DNA from: Aulostomus chinensis
Lineage: Eukaryota > Chordata > Actinopteri > Syngnathiformes > Aulostomidae
Length of the DNA stretch: 64,000 nucleotides
Direction of reading: 5' to 3'
Assembly (NCBI GenBank): GCA_037954235.1
Contig: JBBMOA010000007.1
Location: 30,977,332-31,041,331, forward strand
Shown here: positions 23,399 to 34,767 of the stretch, piece after piece
Numbering within the stretch: position 1 is the stretch's first letter
How the letters are laid out: every line of letters starts with the position of its first letter
The notes under the pieces: generated by a model
What the model was told of the DNA's origin: nothing
Databases searched by the model: none
The model's input: only the letters and a program-made list of their open reading frames with translations
Made by a program: the position numbers and the translations under genes

Positions 23399-26300
23399 CC
23401 TATCGTCCCGTTATCGTCCCGTCACAGGTACGTCGCCGGTTATCGTCCCGTCACAGGTACGTCCCCCGTTATCGTCCCTTCACAGGTAAGTCGCCCGTTA
23501 TAGTCCCGTCACAGGTAAGTCGCCCGTTATCGTCCCGTCACAGGTAAGTCGCGTTATCGTCCTTTCACAGGTACGTCGCACGTTTTCGTCCTGTCACAGG
23601 TAAGTCGCCCGTTATCATCCCTTCACAGGTAAGTCGCCCGTTATCGTCCCGTCACAGGTAAGTCGCCCGTTATCGTCCCTTCACAGGTACGTCGCCCGTT
23701 ATCGTCCTGTCACAGGTACGTCGCCCGTTTTCGTCCCGTAACAGGTAAGTCGCCCGTTATCGTCCCGTCACAGGTACATCGCCCGTTATCGTCCCGTCAC
23801 AGGTACATCGCCCGTTATCGTCCCGTCACAGGTACATCGCCAGTTATCGTTTCTTCACAGGTACATTGCCCATTATCGTCCCGTCACAGGTACGTCGCAA
23901 GTTATCGTTTCTTCACAGGTAAGTCGCCCGTTATCATCCCGTCACAGGTAAGTCGCCCGTTTTCGTCCCGTCACAGGTAAGTCGCCCGTTATCGTCCCAT
24001 CACAGGTAAGTCATCTGTTTTCGTCCCGTCACATGTAAGTCGCCCGTTATCGTCCCGTCACAGGTAAGTCGCCCGTTATCGTCCCTTCACAGGTAAGTCG
24101 CCCGTTGTCGTCCCGTCACAGGTAAGTCGCCCGTTTTCGTCCCGTCACAGGTAAGTCGCCCGTTATCGTCCCGTCACAGGTAAGTCGCCCGTTATCATCC
24201 CTTCACAGGTACGTCGCCCGTTTTCATCCCGTCACAGGTACGTCGCCCGTTATCGTCCCATCACAGGTAAGTCGCCCGTTATCGTCCCTTCACAGGTAGG
24301 TCGCCAGTTATCGTCCCGTCACAGGTACGTCGCACGTTTTCGTCCCGTCACAGGTAAGTCGCCCGTTATCGTCCCTTCACAGGAAAGTCGCCCGTTATCG
24401 TCCCGTCACAGGTAAGTCGCCCGTTATCGTCCTGTCACAGGTAAGTCGCGTTATCGTCCTTTCACAGGTAAGTTGCGTTATCGTCCTTTCACAGGTACGT
24501 CGCACGTTTTCGTCCCGTCACAGGTAAGTCGCCCGTTATTGTCCCGTCACAGGTAAGTCGCCCGTTTTCGTCCCGTCACAGGTAAGTCGCCCGTTATTGT
24601 CCCTTCACAGGTAAGTCGCCCGTTATCGTCCCGTCACAGGTAAGTCGCCCGTTATCGTCCCTTCACAGGTAAGTCGCCCGTTATCGTCCCGTCACAGGTA
24701 AGTCGCCCGTTTTTGGCCCGTCACAGTTAAGTCGCCCGTCACAGGTAAGTCACCCGTTATCATCCCTTCACAGGTAAGTCGCCCGTTATCGTCCCGTCAC
24801 AGGTAAGTCGCCCGTTATCGTTCCGTCACAGGTAAGTCGCCCGTTTTCGGCCCGTCACAGGTAAGTCGCCCGTCACAGGTAAGTCGCCCGTTATCATCCC
24901 TTCACAGGTAAGTTGCCCGTTTTCGGCCCGTCACAGGTAAGTCGCCCGTCACAGGTAAGTCGCCTGTTATCATCCCTTCACAGGTAAGTCGCCCGTTATC
25001 TTCCCGTCACAGGTACGTCGCCCGTTATCATCCCTTCACAAGTAAGTCGCCCGTTATCGTCCCTTCACAGGTAAGTCGCCCGTTATCGTCCCGTCACAGG
25101 TAAGTCGCCCGTTATCGTCCCGTCACAGGTACGTCGCCCGTTATCGTCCCTTCACAGGTAAGTCGCTCGTTATCGTCTCGTCACAGGTAAGTCGCTCGTT
25201 ATCGTCCCGTCACTGGTACATCGCCCGTTATCGTCCCGTCACAGGTAAGTCGCCCGTTTTCGGCCCGTCACAGGTAAGTTGCCCGTCACAGGTAAGTCGC
25301 CCGTTATCATCCTTTCACAGGTAAGTCGCCCGTTTTCGGCCCGTCACAGGTAAGTCGCCCGTCACAGGTAAGTCGCCCGTTATCATCCCTTCACAGGTAC
25401 GTCGACCGTTATCGTCCCGTCACAGGTAAGTCGCCCGTTTTCGTCCCTTCACAGGTAAGTCGCCCGTTATCGTCCCGTCACAGGTAAGTCGCCCGTTATT
25501 GTCCCGTCACAGGTAAGTCGCCCGTTTTCGTCCCGTCACAGGTAAGTCGCCCGTTATCGTCCCATCACAGGTAAGTCATCTGTTTTCGTCCCGTCACGTG
25601 TAAGTCGCCCGTTATCATCCCGTCACAGGTACGTCGCCCGTTATCGTCCCGTCACAGGTAAGTCGCCCGTTATCGTCCCTTCACAGGTAAGTCGCCCGTT
25701 ATCGTCCCGTCACAGGTACGTCGCCCGTTATCGTCCCGTCACAGGTAAGTCGCCCGTTTTCGTCCCTTCACAGGTAAGTCGCCCGTTATCGTCCCGTCAC
25801 AGGTAAGTCGCCCGTTATCGTCCCTTCACAGGTAAGTCGCCCGTTATCGTCCCTTCACAGGTAAGTCGCCCGTTTTCGTCTCGTCACAGGTAAGTCGCCC
25901 GTTATCGTCCCGTCACTGGTACATCGCCCGTTATCGTCCCGTCACAGGTAAGTCGCCCGTTTTCGTCCCATCACAGGTAAGTCGCCCGTCACTGGTAAGT
26001 CGCCCGTTATCATCCCTTCACAGGTAAGTCGCCCGTTATCGTCCCGTCACAGGTAAGTCGCCCGTTATCGTCCCGTCACAGGTACGTCGCCCGTTATCAT
26101 CCCTTCACAAGTAAGTCGCCCGTTATCGTCCCTTCACAGGTAAGTCGCCCGTTATCGTCCCGTCACAGGTAAGTCGCCCGTTTTCGGCCCGTCACAGTTA
26201 AGTCGCCCGTCACAGGTAAGTCACCCGTTATCATCCCTTCACAGGTAAGTCGCCCGTTATCGTCCCGTCACAGGTAAGTCGCCCGTTATCGTTCCGTCAC

Positions 26301-27350
26301 AGGTAAGTCGCCCGTTTTCGGCCCGTCACAGGTAAGTCGCCCGTCACAGGTAAGTCGCCCGTTATCATCCCTTCACAGGTAAGTTGCCCGTTTTCGGCCC
26401 GTCACAGGTAAGTCGCCCGTCACAGGTAAGTCGCCTGTTATCATCCCTTCACAGGTAAGTCGCCGTTATCTTCCCGTCACAGGTACGTCGCCCGTTATCA
26501 TCCCTTCACAAGTAAGTCGCCCGTTATCATCCCTTCACAAGTAAGTCGCCCGTTATCGTCCCGTCACAGGTAAGTCGCCCGTTATCGTCCCGTCACAGGT
26601 ACGTCGCCCGTTATCGTCCCTTCACAGGTAAGTCGCTCGTTATCGTCTCGTCACAGGTAAGTCGCTCGTTATCGTCCCGTCACAGGTACATCGCCCGTTA
26701 TCGTCCCGTCACAGGTACGTCGCCCGTTATCGTCCCTTCACAGGTACGTCGCCCGTTATCGTCCCTTCACAGGTAAGTCGCTCGTTATCGTCCCTTCACA
26801 GGTAAGTCGCCCGTTATCGTCCCGTCACAGGTAAGTCGCCCGTTATCGTCCCGTCACAGGTACGTCGCCCGTTATCGTCCCTTCACAGGTAAGTCGCTCG
26901 TTATCGTCTCGTCACAGGTAAGTCGCCCGTTATCGTCCCGTCACAGGTAAGTCGCCCGTTATCGTCCCGTCACAGGTACGTCGCCCGTTATCGTCCCTTC
27001 ACAGGTAAGTCGCTCGTTGTCGTCCCGTCACAGGTACGTCGCCCGTTATCGTCCCTTCACAGGTAAGTCGCTCGTTATCGTCTCGTCACAGGTAAGTCGC
27101 CCGTTATCGTCCTGTCACAGGTACATCGCCCGTTATCGTCCTGTCACAGGTAAGTCGCCCGTTTTCGGCCCGTCACAGGTAAGTCGCCCGTCACAGGTAA
27201 GTCGCCCGTTATCATCCTTTCACAGGTAAGTCGCCCGTTTTCGGCCCGTCACAGGTAAGTCGCCCGTCACAGGTAAGTCGCCCGTTATCATCCCTTCACA
27301 GGTAAGTCGCCCGTTATCGTCCCGTCACAGGTAAGTCGGCTGTCATCTTC
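23399..27350 (+). repeat. ~3.95-kb array of a 29-bp unit bearing consensus 5' splice sites
   Basis: About 130 tandem copies of a 29-base unit: GTAAGTCGCCCGTTATCG followed by TCCCGTCACAG. Variants have GTACGT or GTACAT starts, TTTTCG or TTATCA middles, and an 18-base short form lacking the middle. A block beginning near 24700 recurs near 26170 (offset 1,471 bases at the CACAGTTAAG marker), so there is higher-order duplication. On the plus strand each unit starts with a consensus splice donor and ends in pyrimidine-flanked CACAG. The array sits about 0.8 kb upstream of the irx start codon on the same strand. Confidence 0.97.
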
Positions 27351-27817
27351 CTTCACACATCAAATCAACATTTTGAATATTTCCAGGCATTAGATGTGGT
27401 CATGACTCAATGATGATGTCATTCGCTCCACCAACGTGGACACGGCAGAGCAGTGGTGGCCAAACATAAAGGGACATTCAATTTTTTGATTCTATTTGAT
27501 TTTGGAGGTTGTTTCATTCGCAGATGGTCAAAAATAGCGGAGATGTTCACATTCACAGTTTTTATCTCAGGCTCTCGCTCCTATTTTTTTGGGTTCATCA
27601 TTTAATTTCTGTATTTCTATTTTTTGACATTCTGTGTTTACATCCTTTTCGGGGCTTGATTGTCCTTGTAGTTTTTCAACAACTACAGCAGTTCTCTACT
27701 GTATTATTTCATGGAGTTGAGGGAGCGACTTGGACGGCAGGGAGCCAGAGTTGGTGAATGTGTGATGTCAACGAACGTCCTTACAAAGACGTAGGTACAG
27801 GGACGTGTGTGAGAGAG

Positions 27818-27860
<43 letters not shown>

Positions 27861-28122
27861 CTGACTTGAAAGTTTACCAGCGCATCACTTGTTTGCTTAC
27901 GTCATCATCAAGTGTGTGTCAGTGAACTTTAAACTCCACATCTACTGTGAGGGAGCCAGTGGTTGTTGACAGAGGCGGAGCCCCCCCCCCCCCCGCTCAG
28001 ACACTCAAACGGAACTTCCTCCGCCTGCGATGCTCCCGGACGCTCTGCAGCCCTCCCGCCGCCTCCTAGCGCTCCGATGTGAGTCCCGCCGCGCATCCTA
28101 GTCCGGCTCCGGCTCCGGCATC
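27351..28122 (+). promoter_or_regulatory. irx upstream region and start of CpG island
   Basis: From 27351 to 27820 I see unique sequence without a gene. A (GT)n run follows at 27823-27858, then a C-tract (27983-27993) and a GC-rich, CpG-dense stretch from about 28000 leading into the first irx exon. This is the likely promoter and 5' UTR. No clear TATA box was seen, as expected for a CpG-island developmental gene. Confidence 0.5.
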
Positions 28123-30446
28123 ATGGCGTACCCTCCTCAGGGCTTCCTCTTCCCCTCGCCCGTGTCTCTGGCTCTACACTGCCCGTCCTTCGGCTCCGGG
28201 GTCACCCTTGGACCCCGGAGCGAGGAGCTCGGTCGCTCCTCCTCGGGCTCCGCTTTCGCTCCGTACTCGGGATCAGCGGCTTCTCCCGGCTTCAGCCCGC
28301 ACCTGCCGTACGGCGGGGAGCCCCGGGCCGCCGCCGCCGCCGCCGCGCTCGGCTCCTTGGTGGTGAGTGGAGCTGCTCGGTTCACCGGGACCAGAGCCGG
28401 TGCGTCCAGCGTAGATAGAGAAGGTTTCCGTGTTTCCTCTTTAGTCAGAAATGTTTCTGTCTTCAGAAGTTGTCGGACGTTTACTTTCCGCAGGAGAATT
28501 TTGTTAAAAAAAAAGAAGTCCTATCGCATCAGTTCGAGTTTGTAAAGTTCCGGATTTTTATTGTTAAATGATGAAAAGATTTAGAAAACTCTTTCGACCT
28601 CCGTCAGCGGTGGCTGAGCGTCATCAGATCCTCACAGAACCTCGACCAGGCAAAACGGGTCGGAGGCGTTTGGTGTGGAAGGTGCAACTCGAATTTAGAA
28701 TTTGTTTTTGAGGGGAAACTTTGAGTGCTTCAGCGTCTGACTGGTTCCTCTGGTGTTCCAGGGTCCTGGCTATGAGCTGTCCTCCGGTGCCTCCGCCTCC
28801 TTGGACTACCACCCGTTCGGGGCTCTGGGGCCATACCCCTACGGAGACCCCAACTACAGGAAAAATGCCACCCGAGATGCCACAGCAACCCTGAAAGCCT
28901 GGCTGAACGAGCACCGCAAAAACCCGTACCCCACCAAGGGTGAGAAGATCATGCTGGCCATTATCACCAAGATGACCTTGACACAGGTGTCCACCTGGTT
29001 TGCCAACGCTCGCCGCAGGCTGAAGAAAGAGAACAAGATGACCTGGACGCCGCGGAAAAGCAGCGAGGACGAGGAGGACGACGACAACATTGAGCTTGAG
29101 CGGAACGACGAGGACGAGGAGCTGCCGAAGCCCAACGACGAGTCCAGGAGTGACGCTGGTGAGACACACGACCTCTGTGCCATTGTCCTGGTCAACAGCA
29201 GCGATTCTAGCTTGAAACGATTTGATTAGTGACCTTTTTTGTTCTGTTGTGGACGAGCTGGAACGTTTGGATCCAACAAAAAATGCAAACAAGGAACGAG
29301 TCAGGATTCGGTGCATGTGATCAGGTCAGACACCCCCTGCCAAGCTCGCTATCCCCCTACGCCCGCTGTTCATCCCGCGACACTCACCGTCCTCCAACAC
29401 CCCACATCACTCGACGCTCACTGTCCATCCTCCGACGCTTGCCGTTCTCGCACGCCCCATATCCCCTGATGCTTGCTGTCCGTGCCCCGATGCGTCCTCG
29501 TCTGTCACTCAGTCACTCCCACAGCGCCAGGGTTACAGTTGTTATTATAAATATTCTAGTTCCTATCATTACACATTCGAGTACGTCTTTGTTCTTCTGC
29601 TGCGACTGTCAGACGTTGCTGTGTCATAAAACTTGAAATGACATCAAAGTCATTGATTACAAATAAATGTAATCAATAATTAAATTAGAAATTGAATTTG
29701 GAAAACTACTTCAATAGCATTCATTAGTGTCTGACTGTAAAATCACCAAAGTTAGTAACTGTCTCTGATTAATTTCTGTAATTTTTATTTAAATGCTTCC
29801 CATTACTATCTCTAAATTCAGCCTCCAATTATTTTGTTTAATTACTGTCGCCAACAACTGTCTAATAATTGTTTTTTTGAATTTGTAATTTTGTCTAATT
29901 ATCTTTTATTACTATCTACAGTTATCTCTAATTAGTATCTCCAATACATGTCCTTATTAGTTCTTAGAGTTAATTACTTCCTCCGTCTAATTAAAATCTC
30001 GAATTTAGTCTCTGCCTGATGAGAATTTGTTACCTTAACTGTTATCTTTGTTATCTCTGTTATATCTAACTGTTATCTGTTATCTCTAACTGTTGACTGT
30101 TATCTCTGTTATCTCTAACTCTTTTCTCTAACTGTTATCTCTCTTATCTCTAACTGTTAACTGTTATCTCAAACTGTTATCTCTGTTATCTCTAACTGTT
30201 AACTCTGTTATCTCTAACTGTTAACTGTTATCTCTCTTATCTCTGTTATCTCTGTTATCTCTAACTGTTAACTGTTATCTCTAACTGTTATCTCTGTTAT
30301 CTCTAACTGTTATCTCTGTTATCTCTGTTATCTCTAACTGTTATCTGTTATCTCTAACTGTTAACTCTGTTATCTCTAACTGTACTAATCACTGTACTCA
30401 ACTTTATTTTCTGTTTGTATAAAAGGAGACAAAGTGATGTTTGTCC

Positions 30447-30490
<44 letters not shown>

Positions 30491-31141
30491 ATGTGTGCGC
30501 GCGCCCTGACGTTGTCCTAATCTCACACCTCCTCTCTTCTCTCTGCCTGTCCCCCAGCATCGGCGAGGAGCGACTGCAGGTTGATTTTCGCAGACGCCGC
30601 TGGCAGAAGCAACAGCAATGATCTGGACTCGAAAGACTCAGGGGGCACAAGGTTGCCCCCCAGCCCGGGGCCTACATCTGCAGGGGTCCCTCCTCAGAAC
30701 CCCCTGCTTTGTGCTTCAGAGCCTGGCCACCTTGTATGGAAGGAGCACATGGCCGACTCCGGACCCAACCCCACCCCCAAACCCAAACTGTGGTCCCTGG
30801 CCGAGATCGCCACATCTTCAGACAAACACAGACCGTCTGGTAACTTGTCAGTGAGCCTGGTGCAGCAGCAGGCCCCCGTCCACCCATCCCCTGCACCCCA
30901 GACCCAATTCCCCCTCAGCGCGAACCTCCCCCATCAGCATTACTACCCCTCCCCCTTCATCCCGGGCTACTCCAACAACAGCGCCTTTGGACCTCTGCAT
31001 GCAGGCCCCGCCTCCAACCTAACACACTTAAAGGGATTACATCAGGCGTTGCTGCACCGAGCCGAGGCCGCCGCCAGAAACTGCGGACTGCCGAGTCTGA
31101 GCCAGATTGACGAACTGAAAAGGGCTACAGAGAATGCATAG
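28123..31141 (+). CDS. irx7: Iroquois-class TALE homeobox transcription factor (probable irx7)
   Basis: Exons 28123-28362, 28762-29158 and 30558-31141 (TAG) have GT-AG borders and consistent phase, giving 1,221 nt or 406 aa. The N-terminus MAYPPQGFLFPSP with RSEELGRSSSGSAFAPYSGS matches Irx2/Irx5-type starts. Exon 2 carries the Irx homeodomain: RKNATRDATATLKAWLNEHR, the TALE PYP extension, and WFANARRRLKKENKMTW as recognition helix. An acidic EDEEDDDNIELE stretch follows. Exon 3 has the conserved KPKLWSLAEIATS motif and a Pro/Ser-rich tail. Irx proteins are nuclear patterning factors. The protein is short and its regions outside the homeodomain are divergent. It also stands alone beside rbl2, so I favour the teleost-only irx7 over irx3/5/6; that orthology is a guess (about 0.55), the family is near certain. 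A polyadenylation signal lies at 31360-31365. Confidence 0.9.
29159..30557. other. irx7: irx intron 2 with a TAACTGTTATCTC-type repeat
   Basis: From about 30021 to 30378 the intron is an irregular repeat of TTATCTCTGTTATCTC and TAACTGTTAACTG blocks. It then has a (GT)n run (30454-30488) about 70 bases before the CCCCCAG acceptor. The part 29640-30020 is AT-rich with many TAATTA motifs. Confidence 0.7.
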
Positions 31142-31359
31142 CCCACCAGAAACACACACACACACACACACACACTCACACACACACACACACTGGTGGG
31201 TTGGACCTCTCAGACTACTTGAATCCTGTTTTTGTAGGTTGATGTTAAAGAATCGTTAAAGGATTTTTAGTCAGCATGACGCGTTCTGATGTAATTCGCT
31301 GCTCGCCACTTTTATATCTTTGGTTGAGAGCGAACCAAACTCAATTTATCGACGATGGA

Positions 31360-31365
31360 AATAAA
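31360..31365 (+). terminator. irx7: Polyadenylation signal AATAAA for irx
   Basis: AATAAA lies about 220 bases after the irx stop codon, in the correct orientation. A (CA)n run (31153-31193) is in the 3' UTR. Confidence 0.6.
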
Positions 31366-31436
31366 ATTCATTTGCAGCTCTAAATGATTTGCTCATTTTG
31401 TCATTTTTGTGCAATCAAAATGGCATTTCCATCAGC

Positions 31437-31545
31437 AGGAAGTCCATCCCTCCATTCTCTGTCCTGCTTATCTGTTAAAGGTCACGGGGGGTGGAGCCTA
31501 TCCCAGCTGACATTGGGTGAGAGGCAGGGTTCACCCTGGTGGGTC
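31437..31545 (-). mobile_element. Dispersed SINE-like 3' fragment, inverted
   Basis: Inverted copy of the 'gggataggctccacc' tail, joined directly to the inverted tRNA-SINE that follows. This gives the same composite arrangement as at 14856. Confidence 0.75.
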
Positions 31546-31690
31546 ACCATTCCGTCACAGGGTCATCAGGATCAATTAGGGGTTCAGTATCTTGCTCAAG
31601 GACACTTGGACAGGGTCACTGGGGGACGTGGGGATCGAATCAGTGCCCCTTCAGATGCTAGAGGGCCACGCTACCTCTTAGCCACGTGCT
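31546..31690 (-). mobile_element. tRNA-derived SINE (copy 3), inverted
   Basis: Reverse complement shows 'cgtggctaagaggtagcgtg', a diverged B box (GATTCGATCC) and 'aagtgtccttgagcaagat'. Confidence 0.8.
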
Positions 31691-32098
31691 AACACTAGCT
31701 GCCAGAGCTAGGACCTAGGACACGTGCTAACACTAGCTGCCAGAGCTAGGACCTAGGACACGTGCTAACACTAGCTGCCAGAGCTAGGACCTAGGACACG
31801 TGCTAACACTAGCTGCCAGAGCTAGGACCTAGGACACGTGCTAACACAAGCTGCCAGAGCTAGGACCTAGGACACGTGCTAACACTAGCTGCCAGAGCTA
31901 GGACCTAGGACACGTGCTAACACAAGCTGCCAGAGCTTGGACCTTGGACACGTGCTAACACTAGCCGCAGGAGCTAGGACCTTGGACACGTGCTAACACT
32001 AGCCGCAGGAGCTAGAACCTTGGACACGTGCTAACACTAGCCACAGGAGCTAGGACCTTGGACACGTGCTAACACTAGCCGCAGGAGCTAGGACCTAA
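31683..32098 (+). repeat. 38-bp minisatellite with one CACGTG E-box per unit (11 copies)
   Basis: The unit is CACGTGCTAACACTAGCTGC followed by CAGAGCTAGGACCTAGGA. Eleven copies of CACGTGCTAACAC can be counted. The last four units carry AGCCGCAGGAGC or AGCCACAGGAGC variants. The array lies just beyond the irx polyadenylation signal. Confidence 0.95.
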
Positions 32099-32100
32099 GT

Positions 32101-33249
32101 CTCATACTAACATTGGCTACCAGCGTTAGGCTGTAGTTCAAAGGCTAATGCTACCTGCTAGTGGCTATGAATCTGGTTTCACACATCCACAAACCAGCAG
32201 GCTAGTGTGGAAGCATCTTGACTCTTATCTTCTGGCAACTTGGACACATCCTGACAAAATAGGCTCCGCCCTGTGATAACTGGAGGATAAATGGTAAGAC
32301 CTGTTTGATCCATTTGGTCCGAGAACATTTAGATTATGTTACGCTGAGATATGTTACAGAATTGTTGATCCATGTGCACTGAAGAGCCGACACACACTAA
32401 TACAAATCTGTAACTGCGCCAGTTACCTTCAGGTGTCTGATCTCTGGGCAGGTGAAGTACGGCAGGGATCCCTCAAAACACATCCGCGTCCTGGGGACTG
32501 CCATGCTTCCACCGCCATGACGTGACAGATGGGGCCACCGGGAAAGTGAGATGAGGCCCAGAATCAAACCTACGTGACCTGCCGGGCTCTTGTTGGACCC
32601 CCAGGGCTCCGGCGCCAACGGTTCAGCTCACTTTGTTTCAAGGCTCAGAAATATTTGGTGCTGAAACGCAGGGCCATTATGAACATTTTGGGGTCCTAAG
32701 CAACATCGTACTGTGCCCCCCCCTCCAAACCACTGCCATTTAAACAGCCCTGAATGAAACTGAATGACAAGGCACATTTAATTAGTATTTAAGATTTAAA
32801 TCAACAAATAAAGCATAATATAAAAACTTGAAAATTAAATAACAAGATTTAATGAGATTAAATAACAAAATCATTAAACATTTGTTTACAATAACATTGC
32901 AATAACATCAGATTACTAACAGTCAACAACTGTCTCACACAATGTAAAAACAACAACAGAATATTTAAGGTGTCCAAACAGGCTCTTGGCTGCAGATGGC
33001 GATCGGCCTGTTGTGAGACATCGAGCACAGCCTCATAGTGTTGATGAAGAGAAGCCGAGACTTCAACTCTCCCAGCTCCTCAACGCTATGGTGAATTTTG
33101 TCAGGATTGCTTTTGGGAAAAGAAAAAAAAAACCTTCACGGGGCCCCCTAGTGGTCAGGGGCCAATTGCCTTCGCTCACTTTGTTTGTAGGCAGGAACGT
33201 TTTCTGTGGGTCGCACGTGCGCATGCAGAACATGAAAGTAAATCCATCC
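32101..33249. other. Intergenic sequence, no gene seen
   Basis: Decayed GCTAAC-type repeats to about 32220, then unique sequence and an AT-rich stretch (32760-32970). Open frames on both strands show no domain or splice logic. Confidence 0.5.
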
Positions 33250-33746
33250 ATTCATCGTCTTCCGCTAATTCCTTACTAGTAAGGGTGGTGGGGGTGGAGC
33301 CTATCCCAGCAGCCTTCCCCCTGGACAGGTCACCAGTCCATGGCAGGGCCAACACATAGAGACAGACAACCATTGGCTCTCCCAGCCACGCCTACGGTCA
33401 ATTTAGAGTCTGGATTAACCTGGTCCCTCTTGATGTCTTTGGACTGTGGAGGAAGCTGGAGTACCAGAGAGAACCCAGCAGGAACAGGGAGAACATGGAG
33501 ACTCACCCAGAAAGACCCCGTGCTGCAGCCGGGGCTCCACCCACAACCTTCTTGATGGGGGCCACAGTGAGGACCACTGCTCCACCCACAACCTTCTTGC
33601 TGGGGGGCCACAGGGAGGACCACTGCTCCACCCACAACCTTCTTGATGGGGGGCCACAGGGAGGACCACTGCTCCACCCACAACCTTCTTGCTGGGGGGC
33701 CACAGGGAGGACCACAGGGAGGACCACTGCTCCACCCTGCAGCCTG
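33250..33746 (-). mobile_element. Dispersed SINE-like element with a four- to five-fold tandem head
   Basis: Inverted copy. The tail and body run from 33262 to 33520. The promoter-like head ('gtggagcagtggtcctc' to 'cagcaagaaggttgtggg') is then repeated about four to five times, 33520-33746, with the unit close to 57-60 bases. Confidence 0.85.
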
Positions 33747-34016
33747 AAAGTAACTCATAATTATTAATAATAAGGCTTAATAAAATTTAACCATCTTAAA
33801 AAAGTGGCTTTAACAGTGGAATGTAGTGACTTGAGGCAAACAAGAAACATTATTATATAAAATGATGAAATAAAGGAAAAATGTAGAGATTGATTTAATT
33901 TATTCTGGAGTCTTTAATTCAATCAAAATGGAGATAAAATATTAAAAGGAAGTTTATGATCATGATAAGATGAAAAAGATGTGAGAAAATATGCAGACAC
34001 GCATGTTTTATTACAT

Positions 34017-34767
34017 TTATGTTTTATTGTCATGAAGTTGGCGCCTGATGTAGAGCTGCATGACAGTGTAGTGACCGTCACACAGACCAAAGAATGAAGT
34101 GGGACCAGGATGCACCAGGCTGTGCTTCCACTCCTGACGTGAGAAGAGTTTGGGAAAGGCCTTGGACAGTGAGGAGCCAGCGTCCACACGCTTCCCCACA
34201 GCTCTCCTGGAAGAAGGAAGAGCAAGGCATGATGGGAAGCGACTGAGAGGACGAACTGTGATGTGGCTGTTTGGAAGGCACTGAGACGGTCAGTGCAGAT
34301 GTACAACTTCGCCTGGACTCCTTGCTGCAAGTAAAACTTTAATTGAGATCTCTGCCTCTGAGAATTTGATCTTGAGTGTTGGGAAATATTGTGGTTCGAA
34401 CTAACAGCGAAAACAGTTCATCTTACAGAAATAATTTCCTCACAAAAGATATGAAGTCACAGAATCATAATTTGATGAGTTTTTAGTTTTAAACAGGAAT
34501 ATTAACAGCTCCTCCTGTGTGCGCGCATGCGCTTCAAAATTGGTGCAGCATTTGCATTGTTGGAAAGCTGCTACGGTAACAAGCTCTACCATAGATTCAC
34601 AAACACTCTTCACGTGTCAGGCAACATTGACGGATTGAGGTGTGGAGCTGCGCCTGCCGGTGAGCACCAGATGGCACAAACCTCCAGTGAGTTGCGCTGT
34701 GTAATATCACACAGCAGGAAGCTGCTCCATGGGTTTACCTGGTGGCTTCCTGTTCGCCAACAGACAT
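34017..34767 (-). CDS. Unrecognised two-exon ORF, 72 aa
   Basis: Exon 1 is 34767-34739 (ATG, MSVGEQEATR, donor GTAAAC). Exon 2 is 34206-34017 (acceptor CTTCCAG, TAA stop). Exon 1 ends two bases into a codon and exon 2 begins one base before a frame that stays open for 62 codons, so the join is phase-exact. The product reads RAVGKRVDAGSSLSKAFPKL, then FSRQEWKHSLVHPGPTSFFG and a C-terminal MQLYIRRQLHDNKT. It has no membrane segment or known motif. An AATAAA lies inside the last codons (34028-34023) and another at 34012-34007, which fits a terminal exon. Exon 1 is head-to-head with the ALP1-like gene, 278 bases apart, suggesting a shared bidirectional promoter. I do not recognise the family; it may be a small real gene or a chance ORF. 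Confidence 0.4.

Noticed and set aside
23399..27350. CRISPR array
   Set aside because: The 29-bp period is CRISPR-like, but there are no unique spacers between repeats, no cas genes, and the host is a vertebrate. It is a minisatellite.
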